Positions 18,703-27,365 of a stretch of 35,175 nucleotides of DNA are shown here, piece after piece. The stretch spans positions 1 through 35,175 of the forward strand of contig CAJTMW010000004.1 of NCBI GenBank assembly GCA_910577275.1, in the 5' to 3' direction. Position numbers and translations under genes: made by a program. The DNA is from an uncultured Lachnospiraceae bacterium. Lineage in GTDB: Bacteria > Bacillota > Clostridia > Lachnospirales > Lachnospiraceae. The notes under the pieces were generated by a model. It was not told where the DNA came from. It saw nothing but the letters and a program-made list of their open reading frames with translations, and did not search any database. Position 1 is the stretch's first letter, and each line of letters begins with the position of its first letter.

Positions 18703-19910
18703 TTTAATTCCTTTATATGTTCCGGTATTTTCCACCAGTATCTTTCCTCAGACGACGATAAACAAAACATTTGATTCCAATACATCCCCAGTAGAAAAAA
18801 TATATAATTTCTTGCCAGATAATCTGAAAACACATGCGCTTCAATTACACTGTATACTGAAACTGATATCACTACAAGAGCCGCCATATAATCCTGTTTT
18901 TTATAGCTGTAAATCATTAATACAAAAACTACCGCCACAAAAACACACCCGGGGATAATTCCAAACCAATAAAACAGCCGTATCCATCCCATATCAAAAA
19001 AATAATTATTTTCCGGTCTGGAAAACAGGCTCCACGTTCTTGTTGTACCTTCAAATCTGTCATTTTCAACCAGTATTCGGATTCTTCCGTTAAAGATATC
19101 ATTTAATTTGACGAAAAACATAGTTATTTTCGTTGTATCGCCATGCCATACATAATTATACACCCTGTAAGCCTGTGCCGCGACTACTACAGAAATCCCC
19201 ACACTGAAAACTGTTGCCAGGTAACCGGCAAGAACGCATAATTTCTTAAATATCTGATTTTTAAATACAGCCAGAATCATTGCCAGCAAAACAGTAAGCG
19301 CTGTCACCAGAAAACTGGTTTTGGAGCCCGTCAGCAAAAAGAAAAAGTGATTTATTATAAAGAGCAAAATAAAACAATACCACTTCATTTTTTCCGCATA
19401 CAAATAAAGTCCAAGCAGGACCAATGCCCAAAACATACAGTGCAACGCATTGGGATGACCCATGCCAAGCACATATCGGGTTTCCACACCTCCCCTTCCA
19501 TATTCTTGTGTCAGTGCAATCTCTCCGCATATTCCGAGCATGGAAAGAAGAATGATAACTGCACACCCGGTCAGCATCATGTAAAACACCAGCTTTAGGC
19601 ACTTTTTCATATCCACATTTTTGCAGGCAGCCACCATAATTACTAACCGGAGGATTTCGTTTCTCCCTGTGTAAAAATAGGAAAGCACCCCTAATACACC
19701 AAAAAGGAATATTGCAGTATATTCTTTCATTGAATATTTTGTAAAACAAACCTTTGTCAAAAATAAAAGAAATGTTATCCGGAAAATCTGCCCTTCTACA
19801 GGGTTTATGAAAACACTCTTATCAATTATAACCAACAGGACCTCAATTGTTATCCCGGCATAAAACATGATATTTGAAATTTGATTTATAAACTTTTCCT
19901 TTCTGTCCAT
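18699..19910 (-). CDS. Wzy/EpsG-like polysaccharide polymerase
   Basis: 403 residues with about ten membrane helices and a larger external loop near residues 245-300 (KLNDIFNGRIR to RTWSLFSRPENN). VLGMGHPNALH at 147-157 and KNVDMKKCLK near 97-106 match blocks at the same positions in the protein encoded at 10767-12353, so the two are probably homologous polymerases. Expected role: joining lipid-linked repeat units on the outer membrane face. ATG directly follows the upstream GT11 stop (TAAATG); the ribosome binding site is weak, which suggests translational coupling. Confidence 0.8.
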   Translation of the reverse strand: MDRKEKFINQISNIMFYAGITIEVLLVIIDKSVFINPVEGQIFRITFLLFLTKVCFTKYSMKEYTAIFLFGVLGVLSYFYTGRNEILRLVIMVAACKNVDMKKCLKLVFYMMLTGCAVIILLSMLGICGEIALTQEYGRGGVETRYVLGMGHPNALHCMFWALVLLGLYLYAEKMKWYCFILLFIINHFFFLLTGSKTSFLVTALTVLLAMILAVFKNQIFKKLCVLAGYLATVFSVGISVVVAAQAYRVYNYVWHGDTTKITMFFVKLNDIFNGRIRILVENDRFEGTTRTWSLFSRPENNYFFDMGWIRLFYWFGIIPGCVFVAVVFVLMIYSYKKQDYMAALVVISVSVYSVIEAHVFSDYLARNYIFFLLGMYWNQMFCLSSSEERYWWKIPEHIKELK

Positions 19911-20816
19911 TTACTGTATCTGCCCCCGGGAATCTATGAATCTCCACCCCCGCCACAATTCTTCCATTTCTTTTCTGATAAATATCTGTCCGTTTTTATG
20001 AATGGCAGGTCTTACTATAATTTTTTGCTCATTTGAGTTTAAACGTGCTCCCCAAAAACTGAATGTGGAATTAGCGCAGATATTATGTCTGCAATTGCTC
20101 ATTAACCACATATCATAAAAATTATCTTTACCATGATTGATATCCACCACAGTATATTCTTCTCCTTTAAACTTGCTCTGGACATACGGAATATCATCCG
20201 AAAACATATAAAAATGAGCCTCTGGTATTTCCTCTTTTACCATTTTTATCGCCCTTTCATAATAGGCTTCCGTGCAGATGCCGCCAAACATTCCGGCGTT
20301 TTCAGGATTCAGATAATCTGCACGTCTTAAATGCACACTGACAGAGTCACAATTTCTCATCTCCAGCGCCATCTGCGCATTAAGCGGATTATTACTTTTC
20401 GGAAATTGAATCTTTTCCCGCAAATCATATAAAATATCACTGTAATACTTTTCACAGGCAAAATAGCCGCTCAAATACATATCCTCAAACTCCAGCAACT
20501 CTGGATGATACATTTTACTTTCATGAAACCAACGCACCGTAGATGCCAAAAATCTCCTTCGAAGCTTCCCCAAAAGTCCCTCTGAACCAATCAGCTTTTC
20601 CTTTTCTTCCTTTGTGCATGTCTCATACACAAGTCTGTCAAAATAACCAAGCTCAAGCTTTCTCTTCGTTGTGATAATTTCCTTATCTTTTTTTTCCATT
20701 TCCCGAAACCAGGAAACATCCAGCCTTGCCTCTCTTCCCAGACTGACAAATTTTCTGTATAACGCATATTGCTGCAGTTGATTGCCAAGACCACCTGCCA
20801 CCTGTACAATAATCAT
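19911..20816 (-). CDS. GT11 family alpha-1,2-fucosyltransferase-like
   Basis: 301 residues with the standard GT11 signatures: VQVAGGLGNQLQQYALY at the N-terminus, the GDP-fucose-binding-type VHLRRADYL (H162, R164, R165, D167), FSDDI, and ANSTFSFWGARLN near the C-terminus. Family members form alpha-1,2-fucosyl linkages, commonly to galactose; some may use other donors. It probably caps or decorates the repeat unit in the cytoplasm. No GDP-fucose synthesis genes occur here. ATG with AAGG 7 nt upstream, 10 nt after the preceding stop. Confidence 0.93.
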   Translation of the reverse strand: MIIVQVAGGLGNQLQQYALYRKFVSLGREARLDVSWFREMEKKDKEIITTKRKLELGYFDRLVYETCTKEEKEKLIGSEGLLGKLRRRFLASTVRWFHESKMYHPELLEFEDMYLSGYFACEKYYSDILYDLREKIQFPKSNNPLNAQMALEMRNCDSVSVHLRRADYLNPENAGMFGGICTEAYYERAIKMVKEEIPEAHFYMFSDDIPYVQSKFKGEEYTVVDINHGKDNFYDMWLMSNCRHNICANSTFSFWGARLNSNEQKIIVRPAIHKNGQIFIRKEMEELWRGWRFIDSRGQIQ

Positions 20817-20826
20817 ATTTAAGCCT

Positions 20827-21879
20827 TCACACCTTTTCAGTCAACACAAATAATGACAGCGCCGGTCCCAAAGACCATGGATATGCGCCATAGTTCTGCG
20901 GATACATGGAAAAACCGAGACATTCCGCCAGACAATTGCCAATTTTCCCCTTATTTACCAGCTTGCGCAGAGCATCCCTTCCTCTTATCATTCTCGACCT
21001 GTGAATATCAATCAGCACCTTTGTTTCCAGTGACAGGGCAATTGCATAAAGAATCATGGCTGTAGCTGATGTATCCACAGGTCCTTCCCTTGCTCCCAAC
21101 TGCCAGCTATAAAGTCCGTTTTCTAACTGATATGCCTCTACCTTATCTACCAAATGTCTGTAAGCCTGTTTAATGAACTCATAGTCTTTTCCTGACTTGT
21201 CCATACAGGCAAGGCTTTCCGCCATACCAATCATCAACCAGCCCACAGCCCTGCCCCATCCTATGATTCCATACTTTATCCCATGTTCATACTCATAGCC
21301 ATGATATGGAAGCCCTGTTTTATCATCCATACCGAACCGAATAAAATTTTGAATTTGAATTGCCGCTAAATTAATGGCATTTTTATCTCCGTATGTACTT
21401 CCATATTTACATAAAAATGGACAGACAAGACCGATACCATCCGCAAAAATATAATGGTTTGACTGTGTCGGGCGATAAAAAAAGCTACCGGATGCGTCTC
21501 TTTCATGATGGTAAAGATAATTTACAATTTCATCCAAGGCCTGCTTATATCTTTCATCCTTCAAAGACTGATGCAAGTCAATCAAAGCCATACCACTGAA
21601 AACATCATCCAAATAGTACATCCGTTGGCTCTTTCGGAGCCATGTATCATAATACACTTTGAAGCAATCCAGTATTTCTCTGGCCTCATCCGAATTCTTA
21701 TGTCTTTTATAATAATCCGCAAGCCCTTTTGCAAGGAGTCCATTTGGCCAGTTGAATTTATCATAAGGCTCCACATCTTTCCCAAGAAGCATTTTCACTC
21801 TTCGTTTTACTTTATATGAAGTACTCCATTCCGGATAATTCAAAAGCTCCCATTCCGCTTCCTTTATCATTTCCAGCAT
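20827..21879 (-). CDS. GH88/GH105-like (alpha/alpha)6-barrel protein
   Basis: 350 residues without signal peptide or membrane helix. It has the pattern of unsaturated glucuronyl/rhamnogalacturonyl hydrolases: YLDDVFSGMALID (D91/D92), FADGIGLVCPFLCKYG (D147, at the place of the general acid/base aspartate) and IIGWGRAVGWLMIGMAESL (R210, W214). The family hydrates and cleaves 4,5-unsaturated uronides made by lyases. Inside a biosynthetic operon such an activity is unexpected. It may be an editing hydrolase or a repurposed binding or transfer protein. Strong AGGAGG 7 nt before the ATG. Confidence 0.8.
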   Translation of the reverse strand: MLEMIKEAEWELLNYPEWSTSYKVKRRVKMLLGKDVEPYDKFNWPNGLLAKGLADYYKRHKNSDEAREILDCFKVYYDTWLRKSQRMYYLDDVFSGMALIDLHQSLKDERYKQALDEIVNYLYHHERDASGSFFYRPTQSNHYIFADGIGLVCPFLCKYGSTYGDKNAINLAAIQIQNFIRFGMDDKTGLPYHGYEYEHGIKYGIIGWGRAVGWLMIGMAESLACMDKSGKDYEFIKQAYRHLVDKVEAYQLENGLYSWQLGAREGPVDTSATAMILYAIALSLETKVLIDIHRSRMIRGRDALRKLVNKGKIGNCLAECLGFSMYPQNYGAYPWSLGPALSLFVLTEKV

Positions 21880-21903
21880 TCTGTTTCCTCCTTCCGCCTT
21901 TAG

Positions 21904-23388
21904 TCACTCATTATTGTACAATTCCGTCCACCTCGGACGTTCAATGGCTGTTACACTCTCTTTCCCGTAAAATTCCGCCGTTACCATATTAGCCCATGCA
22001 TCAGAATTTTCTGTAACCGGCATATGCATAAGTGGTCCCTGAACGTCGTTAATAAAAGGAACTACTACATTCTGTACCTGCTCATCTTCCATAAGCCTGG
22101 TCTGTAAATCCATCTGCTCTTTATAATCTGCTGCCTCTCCACTTATAATGTATCGTAAACAAATGTACGATGTACTGGTTTTTATGTTACTTCTACCTAA
22201 AAATATTATAGCCAGACAAATCAAAATACCCAACGTCAATACTGCCATTTTTAACTGATGCGCTATCTTATTTTTTTGCCTTATTTTTATTGCAATATTT
22301 TCTGCCACTATCATCATAATTCCACATATTGTCAATAAAAACACTTGAAAATTCATATTATATACACCGCCAGACACATCTACTCCCGCATAAATTGCCG
22401 GAGCCTGCATAGCACTGTAAAGGCAAAAAAGCATTATCGAAAATAATACCGGGTGTTGGAAAAAAATCATTTTCTTTCTATTGCTGAAAATTATAATAAA
22501 AATTATAAATAACAAAATCAACCCTGCAAAAACCAGTGGTCTTTCTTTTGCATATATCCCAATATCCCTGACTCCGGCCAAAAAACTACATGCAACTGTT
22601 TTTACTCCTTTTGTCACAGACAGGCCAAAATCTTCGCCTCCCCGTACTTTATTCCCCGGCGCTTTCATACTGATAACAAGACCTGCAATTTCTATGCTTA
22701 CAGGAACAAACAATATCAAAATTCTTTTATCTTTCCTTGAAAACCACACAGCTGCAATTATATAGCAGGCTGTAATTAAAGCAAATAAGGCCGCCTGGTA
22801 ATTAGAACCACCAAGCAACGCCATAAAAACGACAATACCAACAAATGTACTCCTGTTATAATCCTCACTATATTTCATAAGCCATCCTGTCACTATCTGA
22901 CACATAGCAAAGGGCAGCATGTAATGGGCGCAGCCGTTAAACCAATAGATGGCAGACTTTGTACTTGGAATAAATTCTATACTGATTGTTAAAAACCATA
23001 TGGAAATCAACAAGTATTCCCATATACTGAACTTCATATTTTTACATAAAATACGATTAAAAAGATAGAAAGTGCTTCCCATCCATAAAAACAACATTAG
23101 AAATGCCACTATCACATAAGCACTGTCACTGAAAACTTCGGGCTGCAAGGAAAACACTGCTACACTGAACCAAGTTCCCTGCCAGCCAAAGTAATATTGC
23201 TTTACCGTCTGTCCTATCGCACTTCCCAGAGCAATTACCGAATGCGTCTCCATCCACGCATTCCGTGTATACGCCCCATACCCATAATCATCCCCCGACG
23301 CCCTGTTCACAAATGAAAGATAAAGAACCGGAAGCATCAGCAGAATGAATATAACAATACTTGCCAGAGTAATCTTTTTCAATCTCAT
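21904..23388 (-). CDS. DUF6056-like polytopic membrane protein
   Basis: 494 residues: one helix at 8-27, then the external motif NRASGDDYGYGAYTRNAW, then about ten further helices to residue 400 and a soluble C-terminal tail of roughly 85 residues. The SGDDYGYG and YYFGWQGTW blocks fit DUF6056, thought to be GT-C-like because acidic residues follow the first helix, as in GT39/ArnT enzymes. Possible role: extracytoplasmic sugar transfer from a polyprenyl-phosphate donor. ATG with AGGA 7 nt upstream. This is the first gene on the AT-rich side of the composition change near 23.4 kb. Confidence 0.75.
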   Translation of the reverse strand: MRLKKITLASIVIFILLMLPVLYLSFVNRASGDDYGYGAYTRNAWMETHSVIALGSAIGQTVKQYYFGWQGTWFSVAVFSLQPEVFSDSAYVIVAFLMLFLWMGSTFYLFNRILCKNMKFSIWEYLLISIWFLTISIEFIPSTKSAIYWFNGCAHYMLPFAMCQIVTGWLMKYSEDYNRSTFVGIVVFMALLGGSNYQAALFALITACYIIAAVWFSRKDKRILILFVPVSIEIAGLVISMKAPGNKVRGGEDFGLSVTKGVKTVACSFLAGVRDIGIYAKERPLVFAGLILLFIIFIIIFSNRKKMIFFQHPVLFSIMLFCLYSAMQAPAIYAGVDVSGGVYNMNFQVFLLTICGIMMIVAENIAIKIRQKNKIAHQLKMAVLTLGILICLAIIFLGRSNIKTSTSYICLRYIISGEAADYKEQMDLQTRLMEDEQVQNVVVPFINDVQGPLMHMPVTENSDAWANMVTAEFYGKESVTAIERPRWTELYNNE

Positions 23389-23411
23389 CCCAAATCCTCA
23401 TTCATCCCTTT

Positions 23412-24938
23412 TCAACGCCTCATAACCTTCCCTTTCACAATCCCCCACAAATACCCAAACTCCTCCGTCCTCCCAAACAGCGCCAGAAAGCTCCCGTTAA
23501 ACACGATACAGATAATCACAAACATCACGCCGAAGGACACAAACGTAACCTCAGGCATCACCAACGTCCTAATTCCTGCCAGCACCGCGAAATTCGCGGC
23601 CACCGCCGCCAGATACTTAAGGGAATCCACAAAATACTTTTTCACCGGCTGCTGCAGAATCACCTTATAAATAATCACCGGCTTTGTCACGTTGGCAATC
23701 AGCCCCGACACAATCGTCCCGATATAAACGCCCATAAGCCCGATTTTCTGCACAAGGACGATGGAAATCACAAGATTCACCCCGCCCTGAATCAGGGCCA
23801 GATACTTATCCTGCTCAAAGACACCCGCCGCCGTCTTGAAATTGGATAATACAATTCTATCACCTTTGAAATAATAATCAATTAAAATACAGATTACCAC
23901 GGAAAAAGCAAGGGTTTTCCCCGTATCCTGAAGCCACAGCCCCACGAAGGGCGTCAGCAGCATGGAAAAACCCACGGCGGTAAAGCCGTAAATCCAGCAG
24001 GCCGCAAAGCGGTACACCTTAAAAATCCGGTACTGCTTTTCTTTTGTCTCCGTGGCGAAAAGGTTGCCGAAGCTGGAGAGCACGGAGTTGAAAATAATGT
24101 TCACCACATTGGCAATGGAGTTGAGCACCAGATTATAGTTGTCCACAAAGCCGCTTAAGGTAACGTTGATAAAACCGGAAATAATCATGCTGTCGGTCTG
24201 GAGTCTTGCCACATCGCCGATTTTGTGGCACATAAGGGCTTTGGTCTTTGACACGATTTCCCCGGTTTCTCCGGCGGAAAGCTTCTCCGCATCCTTATCT
24301 TTCAGATACGGGTACCGCCTGTCCAGATAAATACTCACGAAAATCTTCTGCAAAAGCTCTACTGCCGCCGCCGTCAGCAGGTACGCATAGTAATTCCCGG
24401 TGGTAAGAATCACGATAATCTGCAAAATCACCGTAATCATTTTGGTGAGGGTCAGGATATTTGTCTGAATATAATTTTTCTGCTCCGCGTTTACCAGACT
24501 GTATTTATAGGCGACAAAATAGGTGCTGACCGTATTAAATAAAAAGATAAAATAGTACAGCGTCAAATCCCTTGTACTGACGCCCTCCGGCTGGTTTACC
24601 AGATAGGGCAGAAAGGGGGAAACCAAAAGCCCGATGACCGCAATCACGATGCCGATTATGCTGTAGGCCTTTTTGTAAAGGCGCATGTAGGATTTTATCT
24701 TTCCGATATTCCCCTGAGCCACGGGCTTATAAAGGCTGTAGTTCATGGCCGTCCCGATTCCCAGCTCCGCCATGGAAAGCACGGAAAGAATGTTGGCATA
24801 CAGCCCGTTTACGCCGTTTAAGGTATCTCCTAAATGGGCGATGAAAATGGTTCTCAGCACAAAGTTAAGGAGCTGGGTCACCAGATTTCCCACCTGCCCG
24901 AAGGCTATATTTTTTGCCGCTGACTGAACTCGTCCCAT
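23412..24938 (-). CDS. Wzx-type oligosaccharide flippase (PST/MOP family)
   Basis: 508 residues with 12-14 predicted membrane helices. The N-terminus contains the family-typical segment AAKNIAFGQVGNLVTQLLNF, followed by FIAHLGDTLNG and SMAELGIGTAM. It would flip undecaprenyl-PP-linked repeat units to the outer face. It overlaps the upstream pyruvyl transferase gene by 34 nt. ATG start; only a weak GAAG-type ribosome binding site is visible, consistent with coupling. GC is clearly higher than in the genes to its left. Confidence 0.92.
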   Translation of the reverse strand: MGRVQSAAKNIAFGQVGNLVTQLLNFVLRTIFIAHLGDTLNGVNGLYANILSVLSMAELGIGTAMNYSLYKPVAQGNIGKIKSYMRLYKKAYSIIGIVIAVIGLLVSPFLPYLVNQPEGVSTRDLTLYYFIFLFNTVSTYFVAYKYSLVNAEQKNYIQTNILTLTKMITVILQIIVILTTGNYYAYLLTAAAVELLQKIFVSIYLDRRYPYLKDKDAEKLSAGETGEIVSKTKALMCHKIGDVARLQTDSMIISGFINVTLSGFVDNYNLVLNSIANVVNIIFNSVLSSFGNLFATETKEKQYRIFKVYRFAACWIYGFTAVGFSMLLTPFVGLWLQDTGKTLAFSVVICILIDYYFKGDRIVLSNFKTAAGVFEQDKYLALIQGGVNLVISIVLVQKIGLMGVYIGTIVSGLIANVTKPVIIYKVILQQPVKKYFVDSLKYLAAVAANFAVLAGIRTLVMPEVTFVSFGVMFVIICIVFNGSFLALFGRTEEFGYLWGIVKGKVMRR

Positions 24939-26206
24939 AATCTGTCTACTTCTTTCCCTGTCTCAAGCGCCCGCTTTTTATAGCCGGGCATCACTTCCCC
25001 GAGTTTTTCCTTAACTTCCTTCTCATGGAATAAAAGCCACTGAAAGCCTTTTGTCAAATCATCCTTTTTCTCAAGGCTCTGTACCGGAAGCACATAGTTT
25101 TCTTCCGTCCCGAACAAATCCCTGGCAATTCCCCTCGCTTTCACGGAATATCCCACCACCAGCGTGGGAACGCCCATAGAATAGGCCGCTATGGTGGCGT
25201 GGGTTCTTGCTCCCACAAAAAACCGGCAGCGTCCGATAAATCCTTTCAGCTCCTCGCAGCCTCCGTCCCCGATTTCCGCCACCCGGCCTGTATCCGCAAA
25301 GGCTCTATACAGCTCATGAACCGGCCCCCTGTCGTCGTTTCTTTCCCAGACCACATGGGGAATCAGCGCAATCTGCATATCCGTATTCTGGATAATAAAG
25401 GAAATCAGCTCCTTATAATTTTCCATGGTGACGCCAGATTTCTTTTCGTTATCCTGAATCATGGGACTGACGTTGATGCCCACGGTATTTTCCGCGGCAA
25501 AGCCTTCCGGCAGCGGAAGCTCCTTTGCCGCCAGTGTGAAAGCCGGGTCGGGGAAGCACAAAATCTCCGGGCCGCTGCCGCCTGGGCTGAAAGGAACCGG
25601 GCGGTCGCCGCCCGTGCCATCCTCGCAGCTGTCGCCGGTCACATCCTGCTTCGACCTTCCCGCTGTCTCCCCGCCGGTTTTGCCAAACGCCTCTTTAAGC
25701 GCCTCATAAGTAATGCTTTCCCTTGCGATTATGGTATGGTATTTCCCCAAATCCTCCAGAATTTGTCTCCGCTTAAGGAGCTCCGGCTCGATGGAACAGC
25801 CAAGGAGCACGGTTTTTGTGCCCTTTTGATTAAAGGCGGAGTTGGCAAGGCGAAGGTCGCCAAGCATATTTTCATAGCAGTAATTGTCGCCGCCAATGGA
25901 GATGGCAAGAGGCGCCGCCTCCTTTTTGAAAACATCTCCGTAGCGGTACCTGATAAAGCTTTCCTTATCGCCTGTGAGCTTCCGGTAGGCGTAGTACAGC
26001 ACATGGGCCGCCTTATGATTTTCAAACCGCCTCTCGCCCCTGATTTCGCACAGCTCTTTGAGGGAATACCTCTCATCTTCCTCCCCGAAATAGCTGATAA
26101 GCTTTACTTTTTCCTTAACCATACGGCAGAGGCTGTTCACAATGGCCTCGCACCCGTGGTTACCGCTGCCTGCGTGCATATATACTATCAGTTTACTTTC
26201 TTCCAT
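24905..26206 (-). CDS. Polysaccharide pyruvyl transferase family protein
   Basis: 433 residues related to WcaK/AmsJ/CsaB. It has HAGSGNHGCEAIVNSL at the N-terminus, AISIGGDNYCYEN near 100-112, VGINVSPMI, and the C-terminal GARTHATIAAYSMGVPTLVVGYSVKARG. The family transfers pyruvate from phosphoenolpyruvate to sugars as a ketal, adding negative charge; some relatives act as transferases of other kinds. Residues about 175-213 form a Gly-, Pro- and Asp-rich low-complexity insert. ATG with GGGGA 6 nt upstream. It precedes the flippase gene with overlapping ends. Confidence 0.92.
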   Translation of the reverse strand: MEESKLIVYMHAGSGNHGCEAIVNSLCRMVKEKVKLISYFGEEDERYSLKELCEIRGERRFENHKAAHVLYYAYRKLTGDKESFIRYRYGDVFKKEAAPLAISIGGDNYCYENMLGDLRLANSAFNQKGTKTVLLGCSIEPELLKRRQILEDLGKYHTIIARESITYEALKEAFGKTGGETAGRSKQDVTGDSCEDGTGGDRPVPFSPGGSGPEILCFPDPAFTLAAKELPLPEGFAAENTVGINVSPMIQDNEKKSGVTMENYKELISFIIQNTDMQIALIPHVVWERNDDRGPVHELYRAFADTGRVAEIGDGGCEELKGFIGRCRFFVGARTHATIAAYSMGVPTLVVGYSVKARGIARDLFGTEENYVLPVQSLEKKDDLTKGFQWLLFHEKEVKEKLGEVMPGYKKRALETGKEVDRLWDEFSQRQKI

Positions 26207-26252
26207 TCATTTCCCCTGTTTTCGCTTTCCATAAAAAACCGTCCGCACACGT

Positions 26253-27269
26253 TTACGCCTCCCGGCTCCTGTATTTCCTGAAATGATAGAGCCAAAGGTA
26301 AATCCCCGGCATGGCCAGAAACATCTGGGATTTCAGCTGGTAGCCTTTGGAAAGCCTCTGGTAAGCGCCCCAGACCTGCATTTCTTCCTTTAGTTTTTCA
26401 TGGCAGATACGAATATATTCTTTATTTTTTCTTCTCTCGCCTCCGGGGAGCATTGCCAGCTTGCCCGCCGTCAGCATGATTCCCGTAATCAGCAGAGCGG
26501 TCACCTGCGCCTCGAGCCTTTTATCTCTCTTTAGGATTTCCTCTCTTGCCTGCTCCCAGCAGGTAATCTGGTCCATATATTTCGGCAGGAACTCCCTGTT
26601 CATGGCGCCCGCCGGATTCTGAAAATAACCGTACCCCGGATAATCCGTTTCCGCAATCACCTTAAGGCGGGGCAGGAGCTTTAACAAAAACAGCATGTCC
26701 TCCCCGATGCTCAGCTCCGTCTGGAACCGGTGTTCTCCCACCGCCGAACGCCTGTAAAGCTTGCTCCAGCATCTGCTGTTTCCTTTCAGAAGCTGTTCGC
26801 TTAAGTATTCGGAGGGTTTATATTTTCCGGCCTTGTGAATCCGGTATTTCTCCGAAACAAAGGCCTCCCACTCCTCCTCGCTGCTCCATGCATGAAAACC
26901 GCAGCCGGCCACGTCCGCCTTTGTCGCCAGAATGCATCTGTACAGGATTTTCAGGGTTTTTGGCCGCAGTCTGTCATCCGCGTCCACGAAGGTAAGGAAC
27001 TCTCCCTTCGCCGCCTCTATTCCCGCATTCCTTGCCGCCGAAACGCCTGCGTCCTCGGTGGTAATCACATGGATATTTTCATAAGTCTCCCGAAGCTTTA
27101 CGCACACGGCGGCGGTATCGTCCGTGGAGCCGTCGTTGATGATAATTATTTCCAGATTCTTATAGGTCTGCTTTTCTATGCTTTCGATACATTTTTCCAG
27201 ATAATCCTGTCCGTTGAAAACCGGAACAATCACGCTGATTAACGGTTTTTCTTCGCCATTCTGATTCAT
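26253..27269 (-). CDS. GT2 glycosyltransferase
   Basis: 338 residues from the chosen start. N-terminal GT-A domain: ISVIVPVFNGQDYL, INDGSTDDT (45-52) and the DXD-like FVDADDR (95-100). The C-terminal 150 residues are a helical region of the kind found in EpsJ/WaaV-like capsule GT2 enzymes. ATG 27269 has AAAGGAGG 5 nt upstream. An in-frame start 26 codons earlier would place that site inside the coding region and add a stretch unlike GT2 proteins, so it is rejected. Donor unknown. Confidence 0.92.
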   Translation of the reverse strand: MNQNGEEKPLISVIVPVFNGQDYLEKCIESIEKQTYKNLEIIIINDGSTDDTAAVCVKLRETYENIHVITTEDAGVSAARNAGIEAAKGEFLTFVDADDRLRPKTLKILYRCILATKADVAGCGFHAWSSEEEWEAFVSEKYRIHKAGKYKPSEYLSEQLLKGNSRCWSKLYRRSAVGEHRFQTELSIGEDMLFLLKLLPRLKVIAETDYPGYGYFQNPAGAMNREFLPKYMDQITCWEQAREEILKRDKRLEAQVTALLITGIMLTAGKLAMLPGGERRKNKEYIRICHEKLKEEMQVWGAYQRLSKGYQLKSQMFLAMPGIYLWLYHFRKYRSREA

Positions 27270-27365
27270 TCCGGCCTCCTTTCCCCCGCACATAAAGAAC
27301 ACCCATACCAAACCGTCATCCGGTCCGCTGCCTGCAGCCAAAGCCAAATGTCCATATGGGCGTAC

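Noticed and set aside
25199..26281. Long plus-strand open frame (about 360 codons) opposite the pyruvyl transferase gene
   Set aside because: It is antisense to a gene with clear family motifs, lies in GC-rich DNA where chance frames are long, and its translation shows no recognisable domain.
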